DNA of 64,000 nt from Trachythela sp. YZ-2020 (Eukaryota > Cnidaria > Anthozoa > Malacalcyonacea > Clavulariidae). The position numbers and the translations under genes are program-made. Of this stretch, positions 43,853-58,800 are shown piece after piece (position 1 is the stretch's first letter; each line of letters opens with the position of its first letter). The notes below the pieces were generated by a model. It was not told the origin of the DNA. It ran no database searches and worked only from the letters and a program-made list of their open reading frames with translations. Where the stretch lies: assembly GCA_016169945.1 (NCBI GenBank), contig JADLSH010000257.1:597001-661000 (forward strand), read 5' to 3'.

Positions 43853-46800
43853 CTGAAGTCACAAAGTACATTTAAATGAAAAATTACAAAAATTGAAGTG
43901 GTTCTGTTTTGCAAAAATGCACGCTCGATTCTTAACATTCTTCAACGATAGGTATTCATATGAGCATAATTTGATGTTAAAATCAAAATATTATTACGTT
44001 CAGCTTATCATTATTGATAACGAATTGTATGAAATTTAAATGATAGGGGCTTCGGTGGCGCAGTCGTCAGAGCAAGCGCCTTTCACCTCTGAGTCTTGAG
44101 TTCGATTCTCGCTGGGGACTTTACTCATCACACTCATGTGAAAAGAGTAAGTCAACGCTCTGCCGAAAGTCGTGGGTTTTCTCCGGGCACTCCGGTTTCC
44201 TCCCACAGGAAAGTTGACTGGGTGGGTTAGGATATACAGATTAGGAAAGTAATATTACAATTGTTGTAAAATAGATAGTGTAGGCTAAGTACGTAATATA
44301 GGTAAGCGAGATACTTGATGTAATCGGTCACTGAAAAGCCCCAATGGGGAGTGAACTGAATAATGTACTGTACTGTACGTATACCGAAAATGACCTAATA
44401 AACATCCACCCTTTATTAAAAGTCAAACGCTTCAGTCAAACCAGCAATTTGTAATAGATGTCCCTCTCTATTAAACGCCCTCTCATATGAAGCCCGATTT
44501 ACACGACGAAAACTAACCCAAGTTCAACCCTACTCTGGAAGAGGGTTCAAACTAACCAGGATCAAACCTGGATTAGGCGTGTTTACACTTCATAAAATTA
44601 ACTCGGGTTAAAGTTAATTCGGGTTGAACTTGGGTTGAGCTATGAAAGTTGAGGAGTTTCAACCTTTTTCACGTTGCAAACTGTTGGAAAGTGTTATTTA
44701 AGAAGCTGTGATTTCACTGTCGTATGTAAGAATACACGCACCTATTTAATACAGACGCCACTTATCTAATAACCAAATATAATAAGTAAGAAATATTCAA
44801 TATATGCCTAGGGCGTTTCGATCATTTACGGTACGCATCGCGAAATATGCCAGGGGTACCAATGATGGAAGAAAACGGGAGTGCACAGACAAAATAGACT
44901 GATGTATTTTAGTACAGTACGTTAGTAGATCTCTAACCTCTTATCTGCATAGAATGTTATCTTGAACGAACTCGCTTTACGACAAAATTCTCAAGGTAAC
45001 AAGACAGGTATATATGGATGAAAAGTTTGCATTATCTTGAAAGAAGTTCTCTTTCACTTATTAATATTCAAATGCAGGTACCGCAGAGCCAGTTTAAACG
45101 TGGGGGAGGGGGGGGGGGGCAGGATTCCGTATCTCATATTTCAATTCCGTATTTCAATTTCAATGAGCGATTTTATTTTTTTGCAGCGAAATGGGGGGAT
45201 GCCCCCCGGTCCCTGAAATTAGCTCCAAATACATGTGTGTCGATCAGTTAACAAACGTGCCCTTACCGTAAACACTCTTCGATTTTGATTTTGCAATGAA
45301 GAAGACTTGACTCGCGTCATCAGGCGAGTTTTGCGAAGTCTTTGTAATGATGGAGGTTTAACAAATATCACATAAGGAAGCAGTTCGCGTGTTCGAATGA
45401 TTGCCAGCTCCTTGTAGAAAAATGGACAATATATCAAAACTCTAAAAATAATTTCTCTACTATCAGTTTGTCCTTAACGGTATTCAACATTTCAGATCGA
45501 TGATGGTTTTCCAAAACTGAGCAACTCACAATGAAATTTGTATACTTCATATTGCAAGCCTGAGTTGTTGATGAAATAACAATTGAAACTATTTGGACAA
45601 AAATACATTGTTTATCTTTAACGTGTGGTGCCAGTGTAGGTAGATTCTTTACAAAGAATAATACAATAAAAACTTCGACGTTTCGAGCGAAGATCCTTCG
45701 TCTGGAAGTTAGTATAGAGACCTTACGATGTAGGACGGCAACGTGACGACGACGGCTATTAATGGAATGAAAATATTTTAGAAAAGAAATTAATAATTAA
45801 AACCCCACGGGAGTTTTAGACGTCGTCCTCTCTCGTTTTACAACGGTAAGCTACAGATTTTTACGTCTTGTATACAACGCCTGCATTTCAAACCGCGAGG
45901 AGTGGTACTCAGCAAATTGGCTCAGTACTAAAGTAGAACTCTTCTCAACTATAAAGCCCCTGTTTTAACCTCGTCAAGCTGTATTAAATTCATATACGAT
46001 TGATAATACACGACAGGTTTTCTTTACAATCATTTATTTGAATAAGTCCTCGTCGCGTTGCCGTCCCACATCGTAAGGTCTCTAGTAGCGTGGGTCGGGG
46101 AAAAACATGTGCTTTATAGTGAATTCAAAAGCGATCACGTGATAAAAAATAAACCAATCGGATGGTTTAATCAAAACAAACTATAAACAAAATATGGAAA
46201 TCACATGGTGCCAAATGGAATGAATGGTGCCAAATTGGGAAATGAGACGCATTTCTTGTCTTTTACGGCTATCATTGCTGCCAGAAATGGGACACAGAGC
46301 TCGAATTTTCATTATCTGAAACACTGTGATTGCCAGTGTTGAAATGTCTGGCAACAGGCTGTTTAGCATCGTTGTCTGTTACAGCACGACGATGATCACC
46401 AAACCTTGTCGGTAAACATCTTCCAGTTTCACCAATGTAGAGCATGCCACATTTACTGTATGAAATACAGTAGATGAGATGAGAGGAAGTGCAGATGAAC
46501 AGCGGCGTAGACAAGGGGGGCTCAGCCCCCCCCCCTCCCCCCCCCCCAATAGGCTGAAGGACTGCCCTTGTGAAAAGATGAAATCCGGGTAGAAATTAGG
46601 GGGGGGACGATGACTACCCATGTGACTACCAATCTCATCTGTTCACCCCAGAAACACGGGAAATCGCCATTGAGGGACTCTATATTTCAAAATTTTCCCG
46701 GGGTAGCATGCCCCGGGAGCATGCCGGACCCCCCTAGAAAGGCTCACGCCTTCGGCGTTCGATATATATCCCAACAAATCTTCAAGTCTGGCTACGCCAC

Positions 46801-49800
46801 TGCAGATGAAACGGTGCTTAATAGTATACTTAGATTTTGGTGCCGAAATTGTAGTGGAAGAATCTATAAACTTACAGGTTTTACATTGCTTCACACCACA
46901 AGGAAACGTGCCGTTAGGTGACGACGAGTCCTGTGGTAGAGAGCTATGGACTAGGGTTTCCCTTACTTTAAAATTGAAAGGATGGTAAGTGAGAAGTGCA
47001 AGTGAAGATGAGGACTTCCATACCAAAAGTCAGGAAATGAGAAATCTTTTTTGTTCAACGCGGCTATCCCACCCCTCTCTTAGATACTGCCTTTTCGAAA
47101 GACTCCCACATTCCCCGATCTGAAACCCTTAGCGACCCTGTGTCTAATGTTCCCAACCTAGGGGTGTTTTACCCCTAGTTCCAATGATACCCGTAAAAGA
47201 CAAGAAATGCGTCTCATTTCCCAATTTGGCACCATTCATCCTCACGGCATCAATGAGCGCTTCTCTTACATTTAACTCCTATCTGTTTATGCCTGCCATC
47301 AGCAGATATTCTACATCTCACCTCATCTCATACATAGTTCTGTAATTTCTCCTATTCTTGTTTTCTTCGCTTTTCTTTACATGCTAATATATCTTGTAAT
47401 GTGATTTCCACATTATTTTGTTTATAGTTTGTTTTGATTAAATCCATCCGATTGGTTTATTTTTTATCACGTGATCGCTTTTGTATTCACTATAAAAGCA
47501 CATGTTTTTCCCCGACACACGCCACTAACTTCCATGCAGGTCGAAGTTCTTATTGTATTTTTAAGGTAGATTGATTCAACTTAACCGCAGTATATTGTTT
47601 ACCTTTACTTGAATGAAACTAAATATTAAATGGTTTTCCAAGCCACCAAAAATATTAACAAGGGAAGTTAGTGATGGTACTCGACGGTATTATTATTATG
47701 GCATTTCATTCCATTTCTTTATTATTGGTGTATTTATCTAGTGCGTTCTTTCGTTAAATCATTTTCATAAGAGAAACAAAAGGTGTGGAAAAGTAAAACA
47801 AAATGACGTAGTAATGATATTTATAAAATAACATGTTTACTACGCGAGCTGTGATTGGTCAATACCCGTGCAGGATGAGACAATCATGCACGGAAAATTT
47901 TAGGCGCTTCGCGGGGTTTTTAAAATGTCCGTTGTTTCTTTGTTGTTATTTTATAAAATAATTACCAAATGGTTTTCCGCGCAGGATTGTGTGATCCTAA
48001 CACTTGGGATGTTGCTCGACTTTCTGAAAGCTAAAAAATACTCGCCTATCGCCTCGTATATTTTTACGCTTTCAGAAAGTCTCGCAACATCCCGCGTGTT
48101 AGGATCACGCAATCCTGCAGCACGGAAAACCATTCGGTAATCCTTTAAGACCAGGATTAAAATGGTATGATCATAAAAGAAAAGTGCATGAAAAAATAAA
48201 AGGGCATCATGAGTAAAATCCTTTGTCTTTGTCTACCTGAAATCACTTTCTTTTTCATTGATCACTAACAATGGTCCATGAGTGCATCGCCGACAATCGG
48301 CGGTATAAGAAAACCAGGCTTTAATAAACCATTTCATATGTTTATTACCTGTGGAGGTACAACAATGACACAACATTTACCAGAGTTCATCAACGTTTTA
48401 ACAGATTCAATCGAAATACGCTCAAACTCTCCTTTGTGCTCCGTAGTAACGGATCTGTATGTACTTGACGCCGTCATACAGTTCTCAATATCAGTATAGA
48501 ATATGTTGTTGTTCTCTTTGTCAAATTGTTTGCGAGATGGATCTATGGAAACAAAAATATTATTAAAAAATTATCGGCATGAATACCACGAAAAGGTCGT
48601 CCAGTAATCTCAGAGATCCCATGGATAATGCAAAGTTTCAACTTTCAAGACGCTGTTATAAGAAAGCAAATATTACATGCGGTCAACTTCTCAGCTTTGT
48701 TGGTAACAACTCAAATTAGGATAATGTTGCTACAGTAGACTATTATTTAATAACGACGGAGTTTACTCCGTAATCAGGTTAAGAACTACATGTACTATTA
48801 CTATATACCGCCCATTATTTAAAATGATGTAAACTCCGAAACGTCGTTGTTATTAAATGGTCTTTAATAAGTTAATTTATTATATACCAAGTGTCAAATT
48901 CATCCTTACAAGTATCTAATTGGCTGAACGTTTGCCAGGCGAAAGTCACGAAATTTGAGTGTTTAGCGCCATCTACACTGAGCGGGCAATATGTTGTCGA
49001 CCAGCAACAACTAACGTAAACAGAATATAAAGAAAGGTAAATAAAAACGTCATTTAACTTGAACAACGACAAAACGAGTCCCAATAACCTTTGATAATAG
49101 TCTTCTACAGCGTTTTTTACGCATTATTATAATAATTCTATTTTTAAGAATATATTAACATGCAAACGTACGTTACTTTTCGCAACATTCTCCGCCACCG
49201 ATGACGGAATGGTCATCGCCATATCCTTGCTGCTACCTTTGCAACTGGTCTTTGGAATTTTGCCATCAGAACAGGTCCCAGGATGTACTATAATTATTCG
49301 TCCGATAGTCCATTTCCCCACAGCATTTGTATCAATTCTCATCACTACGACGTTCACCTGGGCGTTTCGACGATCTACGCTCCACTTCTTTCTTGGGATT
49401 AGTGACCGGAAAACATAGTTCGTCCATCTAGCCCAAAAGGAATTTACGATTCGCTGCACAATTCTACACGATCTCGTCGGTTCTTGGTTGCTTTAAATGG
49501 ACTTTGTGGTACTTTAGACGAGGAACGACCAAGTAGCACATCATTTGGACACAAATACGCTCGTTCGTGATTCTGCCAATAGGCCGCTAATTTACCAGAT
49601 TTGCAACTTCTAACAAACACGTGTATAACTCGAATGGAGATAATACTTGCTTGCCGACTTGCCGACATTGCCGAATAGTCAACGGCCAATTCCAAATGAA
49701 TTGCTCTCGTGTTAAGACATGTAAATATCACTGTGTAAATGTAATGCTTTGCTGTTTCTTCCGTCTATGGTGCTAGTCGTTGTTCCGGTAAGTTTTCCAT

Positions 49801-52800
49801 CAGTTTGGATTCGCGTGATGCACGTGACGCGTTATCAAAGGGATACCCAGTGCTTGTAAGGTAGCATTGCGGGATGCTTGCTGTCGTACGCGTGACCGGA
49901 CGTTTGGCCGACAGGCATTTGGCCGACAGACACTAATCCGACAGACGTTTGACCGACATGACCTTTCACCGACAGACATTTAGCCGACAGGACATTTGGC
50001 CGACAAGACTTTAGCCGACAGGACATTTGGCCGACAAGACATTAGGCCGACAGGACAATTCACCGACAAGATTTTTTATTTCAAGTTTATTTTCTAAAAT
50101 AATGCTCACGGGTAATGATGACTCATTGGATGACTCATACAAATTAATCAGACTATTAGACAAATTAATGACTCGTGCAGGTATTGTTTCACGGTTTCAT
50201 TGTCTCAAAGCACTATGAAAACAAAAGGATCACTCATTTGTTGGTCAAAAGGATGACTCGTAGGTATTGTTATTTTGTTATTGTGATTTCCCTATACAGG
50301 GTGTATCAAAAAAACTGCAAATACCATAATTTGTATTGGCTGTGGAAATAATTACGCTTCTGGGATTTGAAAATACGTTTCCCAGGGGTATCAAAACAAG
50401 CACACAAAGTGAATTAAACTTATGAGTTCGAACTAATTTTAATTCACTTTGTGTGCTTATTGATATAGTACTGAAACGTGGAAACGTATTTTCCAAGCAT
50501 TTCAGAAGCATAATTGCACAACCATCATTACAATGTAATGATCTCGTTTGCACAAATTATATTATGTTATTTGCAGTTGATTGGTTTCATTGCCCAGTTT
50601 GTTCACTCATTTCCATTCTTGTTAGACTATATACGTGCTGTATACTTAACTTTTATATGCAATACTATGCATAAAACTACATGAAATGCATGAAAGTTAC
50701 AATAAATGTTATTTCAAGACGTTGTTTCAAATAATTGAAATGTCGATGAATTGTCCTGTCGGCCTAATGTCTTGTCGGCCAAATGTCCTGTCGGCTAAAT
50801 GTCTTGTCGGCCAAATGTCCTGTCGGCTAAATGTCTGTCGGTGAAAGGTCATGTCGGTCAAACGTCTGTCGGTCTAGTGTCTGTCGGCCAAATGCCTGTC
50901 GGCCAAACGTCCGCGCACCGTCGTACGTTACTATTGCCTTGCTTAATAAACGACCTCAGACTCATCTACGAAAGGGCTGAACTGTCGCCATTCTATATTC
51001 TGCTGTCAAGACATTCTTACACTTGCTGGAGTAAGAGTTTCATCTTTATTTGTTTCGTTGGTTTTGTATCCGAGCGGTTTTACGACGTTTCATGTTTACA
51101 GGTATACATACCCCAAAAACCAAGGTACCCCAAAAACCACAAGCTTATTTTAAATGCATTAAATACAAGTTAACACAACGGTTGATTAAAAAAGTAACAT
51201 TTTACTATACCCACATGCATAGCTTTTCTCGGGAGGAATACTTGGAAGAAAATTTTTTCGCTCTAATTATCAATTTTTTTAAGCCTGAAAATTTTCAAAC
51301 ATTTTCCTTGGAAGCTGGTAAATTGCAAACTGCAAACTTTTAGGGGTCCTTTAGCCTAAAAAACTCGCATGGTTTTACACAATGCGGATGAACCACTACT
51401 ACTGCTGCTTAACTTTGGTTTGGTCCACTGCATGTGGCTTTTAGGGACATATTTGCTAAGAAGGAAAACTGTGCAAACATCACAATCTTTAGTAATTGTG
51501 AGATATTCCTTGGTTGTACATATATTTATCGCTAGCTTTTGACTGCCAGTCCACAGTCTTCGACAGTTAGACGGATTCTTGTCACTTGTATCTTGCCATT
51601 GTTACATATAATTGTAAACAGACGTCACATTGTAGATTTGTACATACATGTGCACAGTTATACATTGAATATTTCCCATATAACCAAGTTAGCAGTTAAA
51701 TATTTCTTTGTGTAAAGAATTTACAATGATTTCCACTAGTCAAATTTCACAACCATAGATATACTTCAAAGAAAGTTACAGGTTTTTGTTAATGTGGTTT
51801 TTCGGGTACCTACACCTAAATACACGCAACTTTACCATGTCATAACTTTTACAATAATCACTATCAATAAATGAAAACTACCAGGAAGAGTTGATTCTAG
51901 TTAGGTGTACTCAAATACGAATCGATTTCCCAATTGACCTTTTCTAAAAAATTATAGGGCTGTGCTTTTTTTGTGGTTTTTGGGGTACACATACCTGTAC
52001 TTCTTTCTTATCTCCTGTTGATGAGCCCACTCTTCTTCTGGGCGACTAAGGAAGTCGAGTCCAAATTTCCATCTCTGAAATAGACCTTGCACGGATATGC
52101 CTCCGGATACATCACCTGCAACATTCACTTCTCCGGGGATGTGCCTCCATTGTGCTGGATGACAATTGCTGTGAATTTCTCCTATTCTGGTAGACACGGA
52201 GATTTTAAATGATCAACAGCCTGCGAGCGTATCCCTGCAAACACAACTATGCTATCTAGAAAATATAGGACTTTCTCAAATTCGAACCTGGATTCTTCTG
52301 TGATCAGGTCCGGTGCTTTTAACCAATAATCATTCAGTTTGTGCCCTTGGTAACTTGCTGACGAATTAAACGCTATGCGAACAGACGTGCTTTTCCTGTC
52401 AGCCCTTAGCACTTCGTGGTGAGCGATGTAATGTACCGAACCTTGGTGGTTTTTGAATTCTTCCTCCGATAGCTTTCTAGCAAAGTTCGACCCAGTTATT
52501 TCTTTGACACTGTCGTTATATACTCATAATATTTCTACTAAAGTTCAACTTAACAGGCCAAACAAGCACTCGAACCATAAACCAGTTAGTGCTTCGGACA
52601 ATATGCAAATTTCCACTCATTGTCAATTTTTGCCGGAAAGCGCGCTCGTGCCAGTCCTTTTCCGCATCACACATCGATCAGCGCAATATGAGCGTGTCGC
52701 ACCGCCCACTTTACGAGTGCCCAGGTTTTGGCGTTGTGTGGGGACGGGATGAACATACTGATGGAAAACATGTAAAAATTATCCATAATTATCTAGCTAT

Positions 52801-55800
52801 TTTGATTGTTCAATGGTGTTAGATCATAGCATAGACCTTTTTCATAATGACGTCAAACGCGGATAAACACTTCTTCTCCAGCTTTTTCTGTAAAGGCGAG
52901 GTAACACGGAACAATTTTTAACAACAACTCGCAATTCAAATCGTTGCCGAGCCAATAAAATCTCATATAGCATCATTTGCGTTGCGAATTGTCGCTAAAA
53001 ATTCTCCTGTGAGACAGCGCATTAAGTGTTTATCCGCGTTGACGTCATTATGAAAAAGGTCTATAGAATAACCAACGGAGAGGTTTAATGTAAATTTGGC
53101 GAAGTATAATTCCGAAATGAAGGTCTTACAGTACAATTGTAAGGTTGAATTTTAGCAGAAAACTGCATCAGCCGCGCGCTCGTTCCAGTCATTAGACTTT
53201 CCCGTTCCAGTTTGGCCGGTCATGTAATCGGTTATGTCTCTAGTAAAGCTGGAAGTGACCTGATGCGACCTTTGCGCCGACTTTGACAGAATTCATTCAT
53301 TTTGCGTTGTGTTGTTCAAACGTCATAAAACAGTTCACTTCTTACTTGCCTTTTTCACGTTGACACTTGGTACGATACCTACGCACTATTCGTTTTGAGT
53401 TAATATAAATCGTGTATAATATATAGTTTTCAAAAATTCAAGAACCTGTATGTATGTTATACAAAAATATATTCAAATATTTACTTACAATTCACAGGTG
53501 TCATGAACCGTTCAGGATCACTGGAGATCAGTAATCGACGAAGTTCATTCCGGCCAACAGATCGAGGTCCTTAGTAAAGAAAAGACTAGTTTATCCATAC
53601 AGTAGCGAAAGCTGCCTAATAATGTGGTATAACAATATTCTTGAACTTCAGAATAACAACCGAAGTCAATAAACACGCGGTTGCTTTGGCATAATTTTCG
53701 AAGGTCCCTCCCCCAGCCGGGCAGAGCAGTGATCTGAAAACAAGGATTGGATAGAGCATCTGCTATGGCGGCCATATTGGTGTGACCACCATAAATCTAC
53801 TGTGGTGTTGGCGACATGTTTAAAGAGGTTCTACGGGTTTCTAGTTATTGGTGGGAAAGGCACGTATTGTCTAGATAAGTATTGGTCATCAGTGGCGTCT
53901 CTTTCTTCCTAAATTTGCCGGTGAATAACTAATGAGGTCACACCAATATGGCCGCCATAAGCCTCATTATGTGGTATTTAAAACGTTCTAAAACTCATTA
54001 GAAGAGATGTTAGAAGCTATATTTCTCAAGATATATAGGAAACGATATTTGCTTCATAGTATAAATAATTTATATTACTAACGATTTGACTAGTCAAGAG
54101 TTTGAAAGATTTAGAAATCTGATCTTATTAAATATATTCTGGCTTCAAAATTCCCTCATTGAATTCAATAGGATGCTTTATCCAGTTCAGTAGGGCAGAG
54201 TAACAAAGCTATGATTACGTAATGATAATGTTGTGAGTGATATAACATATAACTGTGGGACTCGCTCACCAAAGTGCGATTTGAGTTTCATTGGAAAATA
54301 TCATATCTATATTGATGCGCCGCAGATACCTTTAAATTTGGGTATTGTAACCATCTATTTGCGTAGGCTTTTAATACCAATCCCGGATGCTTTACTTTGG
54401 GAGCGAGCCCGTCTGAACAGTCTCATGTAAACACGGATTGACAGGCTGGCTCGCCTCTAGACTTGCTCCAAGTCTGTCTCTCAAAGGGGTTTCTTATTTG
54501 GAGTTAGAAAGGGCGCGCGAAAGTGCGGGCGGGAGGAATTTAAAGGCGAGTGAGCAGGCGGGAGGATTTTAAGGCGAGTGGGCGGGCGGGAGGCGAGAAA
54601 ATTGGGTCCCATCCGCCTTTTGCATGCCCGGCTCCCGCCCGCATTTCGCGTCCCTTTGAGAGACAAACTTGGAGTAAGTCTAGCACGCCTCCTAAAGGCG
54701 GTTTTCCACTTGAAACGTATCGTCATAGCATTTTCTTTTGTGTCGGAATCATTAGTTCTACCCGAGTGCTAAGGAAACAAAGAAATACGCTACGTTTCGG
54801 TACGATAAGGTTGAAGTGGAAAACAGCCTTAAATAAAGATTACGATTGCGATTGCTGCCTTGCTGGTTCGCTGCGGCAGCGCAAAGAAGCAGCATTTTTA
54901 CAACTTACCACACAAATGAATCTGAGACAATCAATTTACGGGTCGGTTTGACCAATTTGTTTTTTACAGTGCAAGTGGAGCATTTGCATGGTATTAATTT
55001 CAGACCGAGAGAAGAGACTGGCTTACCAACAAGAACAACAGGTCTTGGTATGTCAAATGATGGCGTCAGTTCAATCACTTCTTGATATGCGAGGATCGAT
55101 ACTGTTTCGAAATCTAAAGAAAATAACATCGTTTTAGGAAAAGGTTAATAGTATGTGTAATCATGGATAATCCGCTCTATTTCAAAGTACTCATAATTGT
55201 AGGTGTAATCATGGATAATCCGCTCTATTTCAAAGTACTCATAATTGTAGGTGTAATCATGGATAATCCGCTCTATTTCAAAGTACTCAAAATTATTTTC
55301 ATGAAATGCATGCAAGTTGTTTGCAGTTTTAAGAAATAGTTCTTTGAACTTCTTTTCTGCAATAGCTTTTACGAGAAATTTTCGACATATATAATGTTCA
55401 ATAATTTGCAGATAAATAGGAAGTAAATATAACCGCAATCGTTTGTCGATTTTGAGTAATTGCAGTATAACATGACAAGTCAATGTTGGTTGAGTGCGAT
55501 ATTTCTTGTACTTTGCATCCCTGCAGCTTTGAAGAACCACCAATTTCAGCGGAGAGGATATTCTAAGGAGGGGGAGAGAGGATATTCTAAGGAGGGGGGG
55601 GGGGTGGTTAGCTCCTTTCGTAAAAAACGTTTCTCCTGGCCACACTTATTTTCAGGGGGTGCAAAAACTCTATATTCTATATATACGGTACATTTCAAAA
55701 TCAAGAATAATTAACCAGGAATTGTCATGCAGTATCGCTATGTATATATCGTTACTGATAAAGTATAAGCTTCTTTGATTGATTACCATACTTATAACTC

Positions 55801-58800
55801 ACCATTTGTGTAGTTAGATGAGTACATGACCTTCCTTTTCTTATATTTCTTTCTCTTAGCCTTGGTTGAAAAAAAGTTTTCAAACTCTATAAATAGAGGA
55901 AAGCAAGGAATTTCGAAACGAAGGTATGCAACGTTGGCCACACATCCTAAGCGAATCTACACTGGCCAATCTAAGCCAATTAATCTACAGGATTTATTTA
56001 TTGGAAATATTGTTGTAGCCATTCCTGAGTAATTTGATCACAATAAATATTGTGCCTCAATTTTCAAATGTCCAAACCGAAAGCTATGTTTGTCATTATT
56101 AAGGAAGACATGAATCCTTGATAAAACCATCAAAACTATACTATATCTCGGGTCCACAAAACACACTGTTTCCCTCGGCGTCAGTAAATAAATGTTAAAT
56201 ATTATTTCCACTCGAACTTTCCGTCTACAAACACCTTCAACAGTAGACAGTTTTAGCCATCTAGGCATTTTTTACGTCATTGATTGGTAACTTGCCTATA
56301 GTACAATGATCTTTGATTACAACCTACTCACTTTTGTCACATATACATTTTTTGCTCAATGCCTTCTCTAGATTTGCTTTATACAGTCTTCTAAAACGCA
56401 ATCAAATATAAATTACATTTACGCTTATGTATAACACTAATGCATTAGTATTATAAGGAAATTCACCAGAATAGAAGTAGGGGTGTTGGTGTCACGGTGG
56501 CTTAGGCATGTTATGTGCCTCTAAACCCTCTGCAAACGGATTTCGATTCCTGCAATATTCAACTGTCTGCATATTCAAAATTTCACCTCAAATGCATGTG
56601 AGACGAAGCATAGTCCATAGAAAACATAGGGTGAAAAAAAACGGAGTCCATTTTTTATGCTTAATAATATTTGGAATACTAGACCATATAAAGTGATTTA
56701 GGTCTTATTTTAAAGCCTGTTATTTTCTCGTTCGAACAAGTCGTCATTGGTGTCTTTAGTGCAAGTAAGAACTGCACAAGTTATTAGAACCTATCAGATT
56801 TAGACGCCGCTTAATTATGTAATTCTACTTTGTTATTTCATAGTCGCGTGTCAAATTCTTGAATTTTGTTGTTTAAACTTCAGAGAAAACGGTTAAGAAT
56901 AATTTAATTACATTTTACAAGATATTCGGTAGTTTTATTTATTGCATACTCCTAAATCCAATCCAAAATTACAATAAAACAATTCTACGTCTTAAACCAT
57001 GGCTTAAACCACCTTTAAACCGCAACCGTAACGTATGTAAAGTTAGTAAATGGATTGAAAGTAGTGCATGGAAAGACGTAGTTGTTTGATTTTGATGATT
57101 CGTTGCCAAAATCCACCGTTAGAAAGCTGAATGACTACGCTTTAAAGTGAACATAAACAAAAATGTTTTACTCTATTAGTCTTACATTCGAAGCGAGGAC
57201 TATTTTTTATACACCCTTGTAGAAGCATCACACTTGGCAAACCTCTAGCCGGCTGTAGAGTGACATGCATGTTTAAGACCTTGCATGTCGATATGAGCCC
57301 AACATGAAGGTCTGGCCCTCCCAGGCGAGATCCCGTGTGCTAATTGAAATCCCTATTAAAATTGTTTTCGTTTATGAGAGGAGGGCCAGCCTTCCTAGCC
57401 CTAGGCGACATCTCGCCTGCTAGGGCTCAAAATTTCCCATATAAACACAACAGGCAGGGGTGGTCCTCCTGCAGTTCGGCTGAGTAAAAAAACTTGCCGT
57501 ATCTGTGTCAAATTCTGCTTTTCGAAGTAATTTTTTATTTAAATATTTAGCTGTAGAACAATATTCAATTGTCTGCTGGTTTTAATTCGAAAATTTGCTC
57601 GGCATAATATGACTTTGGACTTGGTAAGAAAATACATGCTGTTTACGAAAACGAGCCAGCCTTAGCAAGAGGGATGAATTTTCTCATGTAAACACGGGGT
57701 AAAAACAAGCCCTATACTGATAGAAAGAAAATCAATTTGGATACTACAATTTAGTTGTGAATAGACTTGGACTTGAGTGTCATTATGCTTGAATTAGCTG
57801 GGTTAAATTTATTAACAAGGAATTTCAGTTTTTAGAATAATTCCCACATGAATATTGTGAACGAGATCTGTTTGAACTACTGCAATGGCCGGCCATATTG
57901 TATGCCAAATATTTCCGAAATTTGATTATACTCGATCAGCTTCATTTTGGGGGGGAATCGGGCGAATGCATGGCATAACTGTCTGCCACCGCAAAATCTA
58001 ATGTTTACTACCTTTCCTGCAGTATTTGACTTGGAATAAGTCCAGTCTGCACTGAGCGGCATCCCACTTTTCTTGCCTGAAGAACAATGGTACGAGTAAT
58101 GTAAAACATTTTATTATATAAAGTATAGTGCTTTATAGAGATTTCGAGCACTGATAAAACTGATAATCTCACATGTGAGATTATTTATGATAATCTCACA
58201 TGTGAAAATTATCGCTTTTGAAGTTTATGAAAATGAATATTTTATTTTATTTTGTTTGAAAAGACTGTCCTTTATATAATAAACAGAAAAATACATTGAT
58301 GCTTGGAAATACCAGATTTATTTCTCGTGTTGAACATGATATCTCACTCGTTCCTGCGCTCACTCGTGAGATATCATGTTCAACACTCGAATAATAAATC
58401 TTTTTATCCACACCCATATATAATATTTTCTAAGAGAATAGAGAATAATTGATTATTTAAATATTGCATGATCCATTGACATACTGCACGCAATCATTTC
58501 TATATAGCATTATGACACTAAACATTTGATCAGCCATTACACATTATAAAAATCAGAGTTACAAAAAGCTGTGGATATGCGGGTACATTACACATTATAA
58601 AAATCAGAGTTGCAAAAAAGCTGTGGATATGCGGGTACATTACACATCATAAAAATTAGAGTTGCAAAAAAGCTGTGGATATGCGGGTACATTACACATT
58701 ATAAAAATCAGAGTTACAAAAAGCTGTGGATATGCGGGTACATTACACATTATAAAAATCAGAGTTGCAAAAAAGCTGTGGATATGCGGGTACATTACAC

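Noticed and set aside
44046..44125. Functional tRNA gene
   Set aside because: tRNA-like head of a SINE; same reasoning, with a body and tail attached.
54481..54772. Three overlapping frames of 64-133 codons
   Set aside because: By-products of the GC-rich foldback 54457-54683.
55145..55645. 166-codon minus-strand frame as a gene
   Set aside because: Its C-terminal part is the 48-bp array and the rest shows no domain; it lies in an intron of the MAGUK gene.
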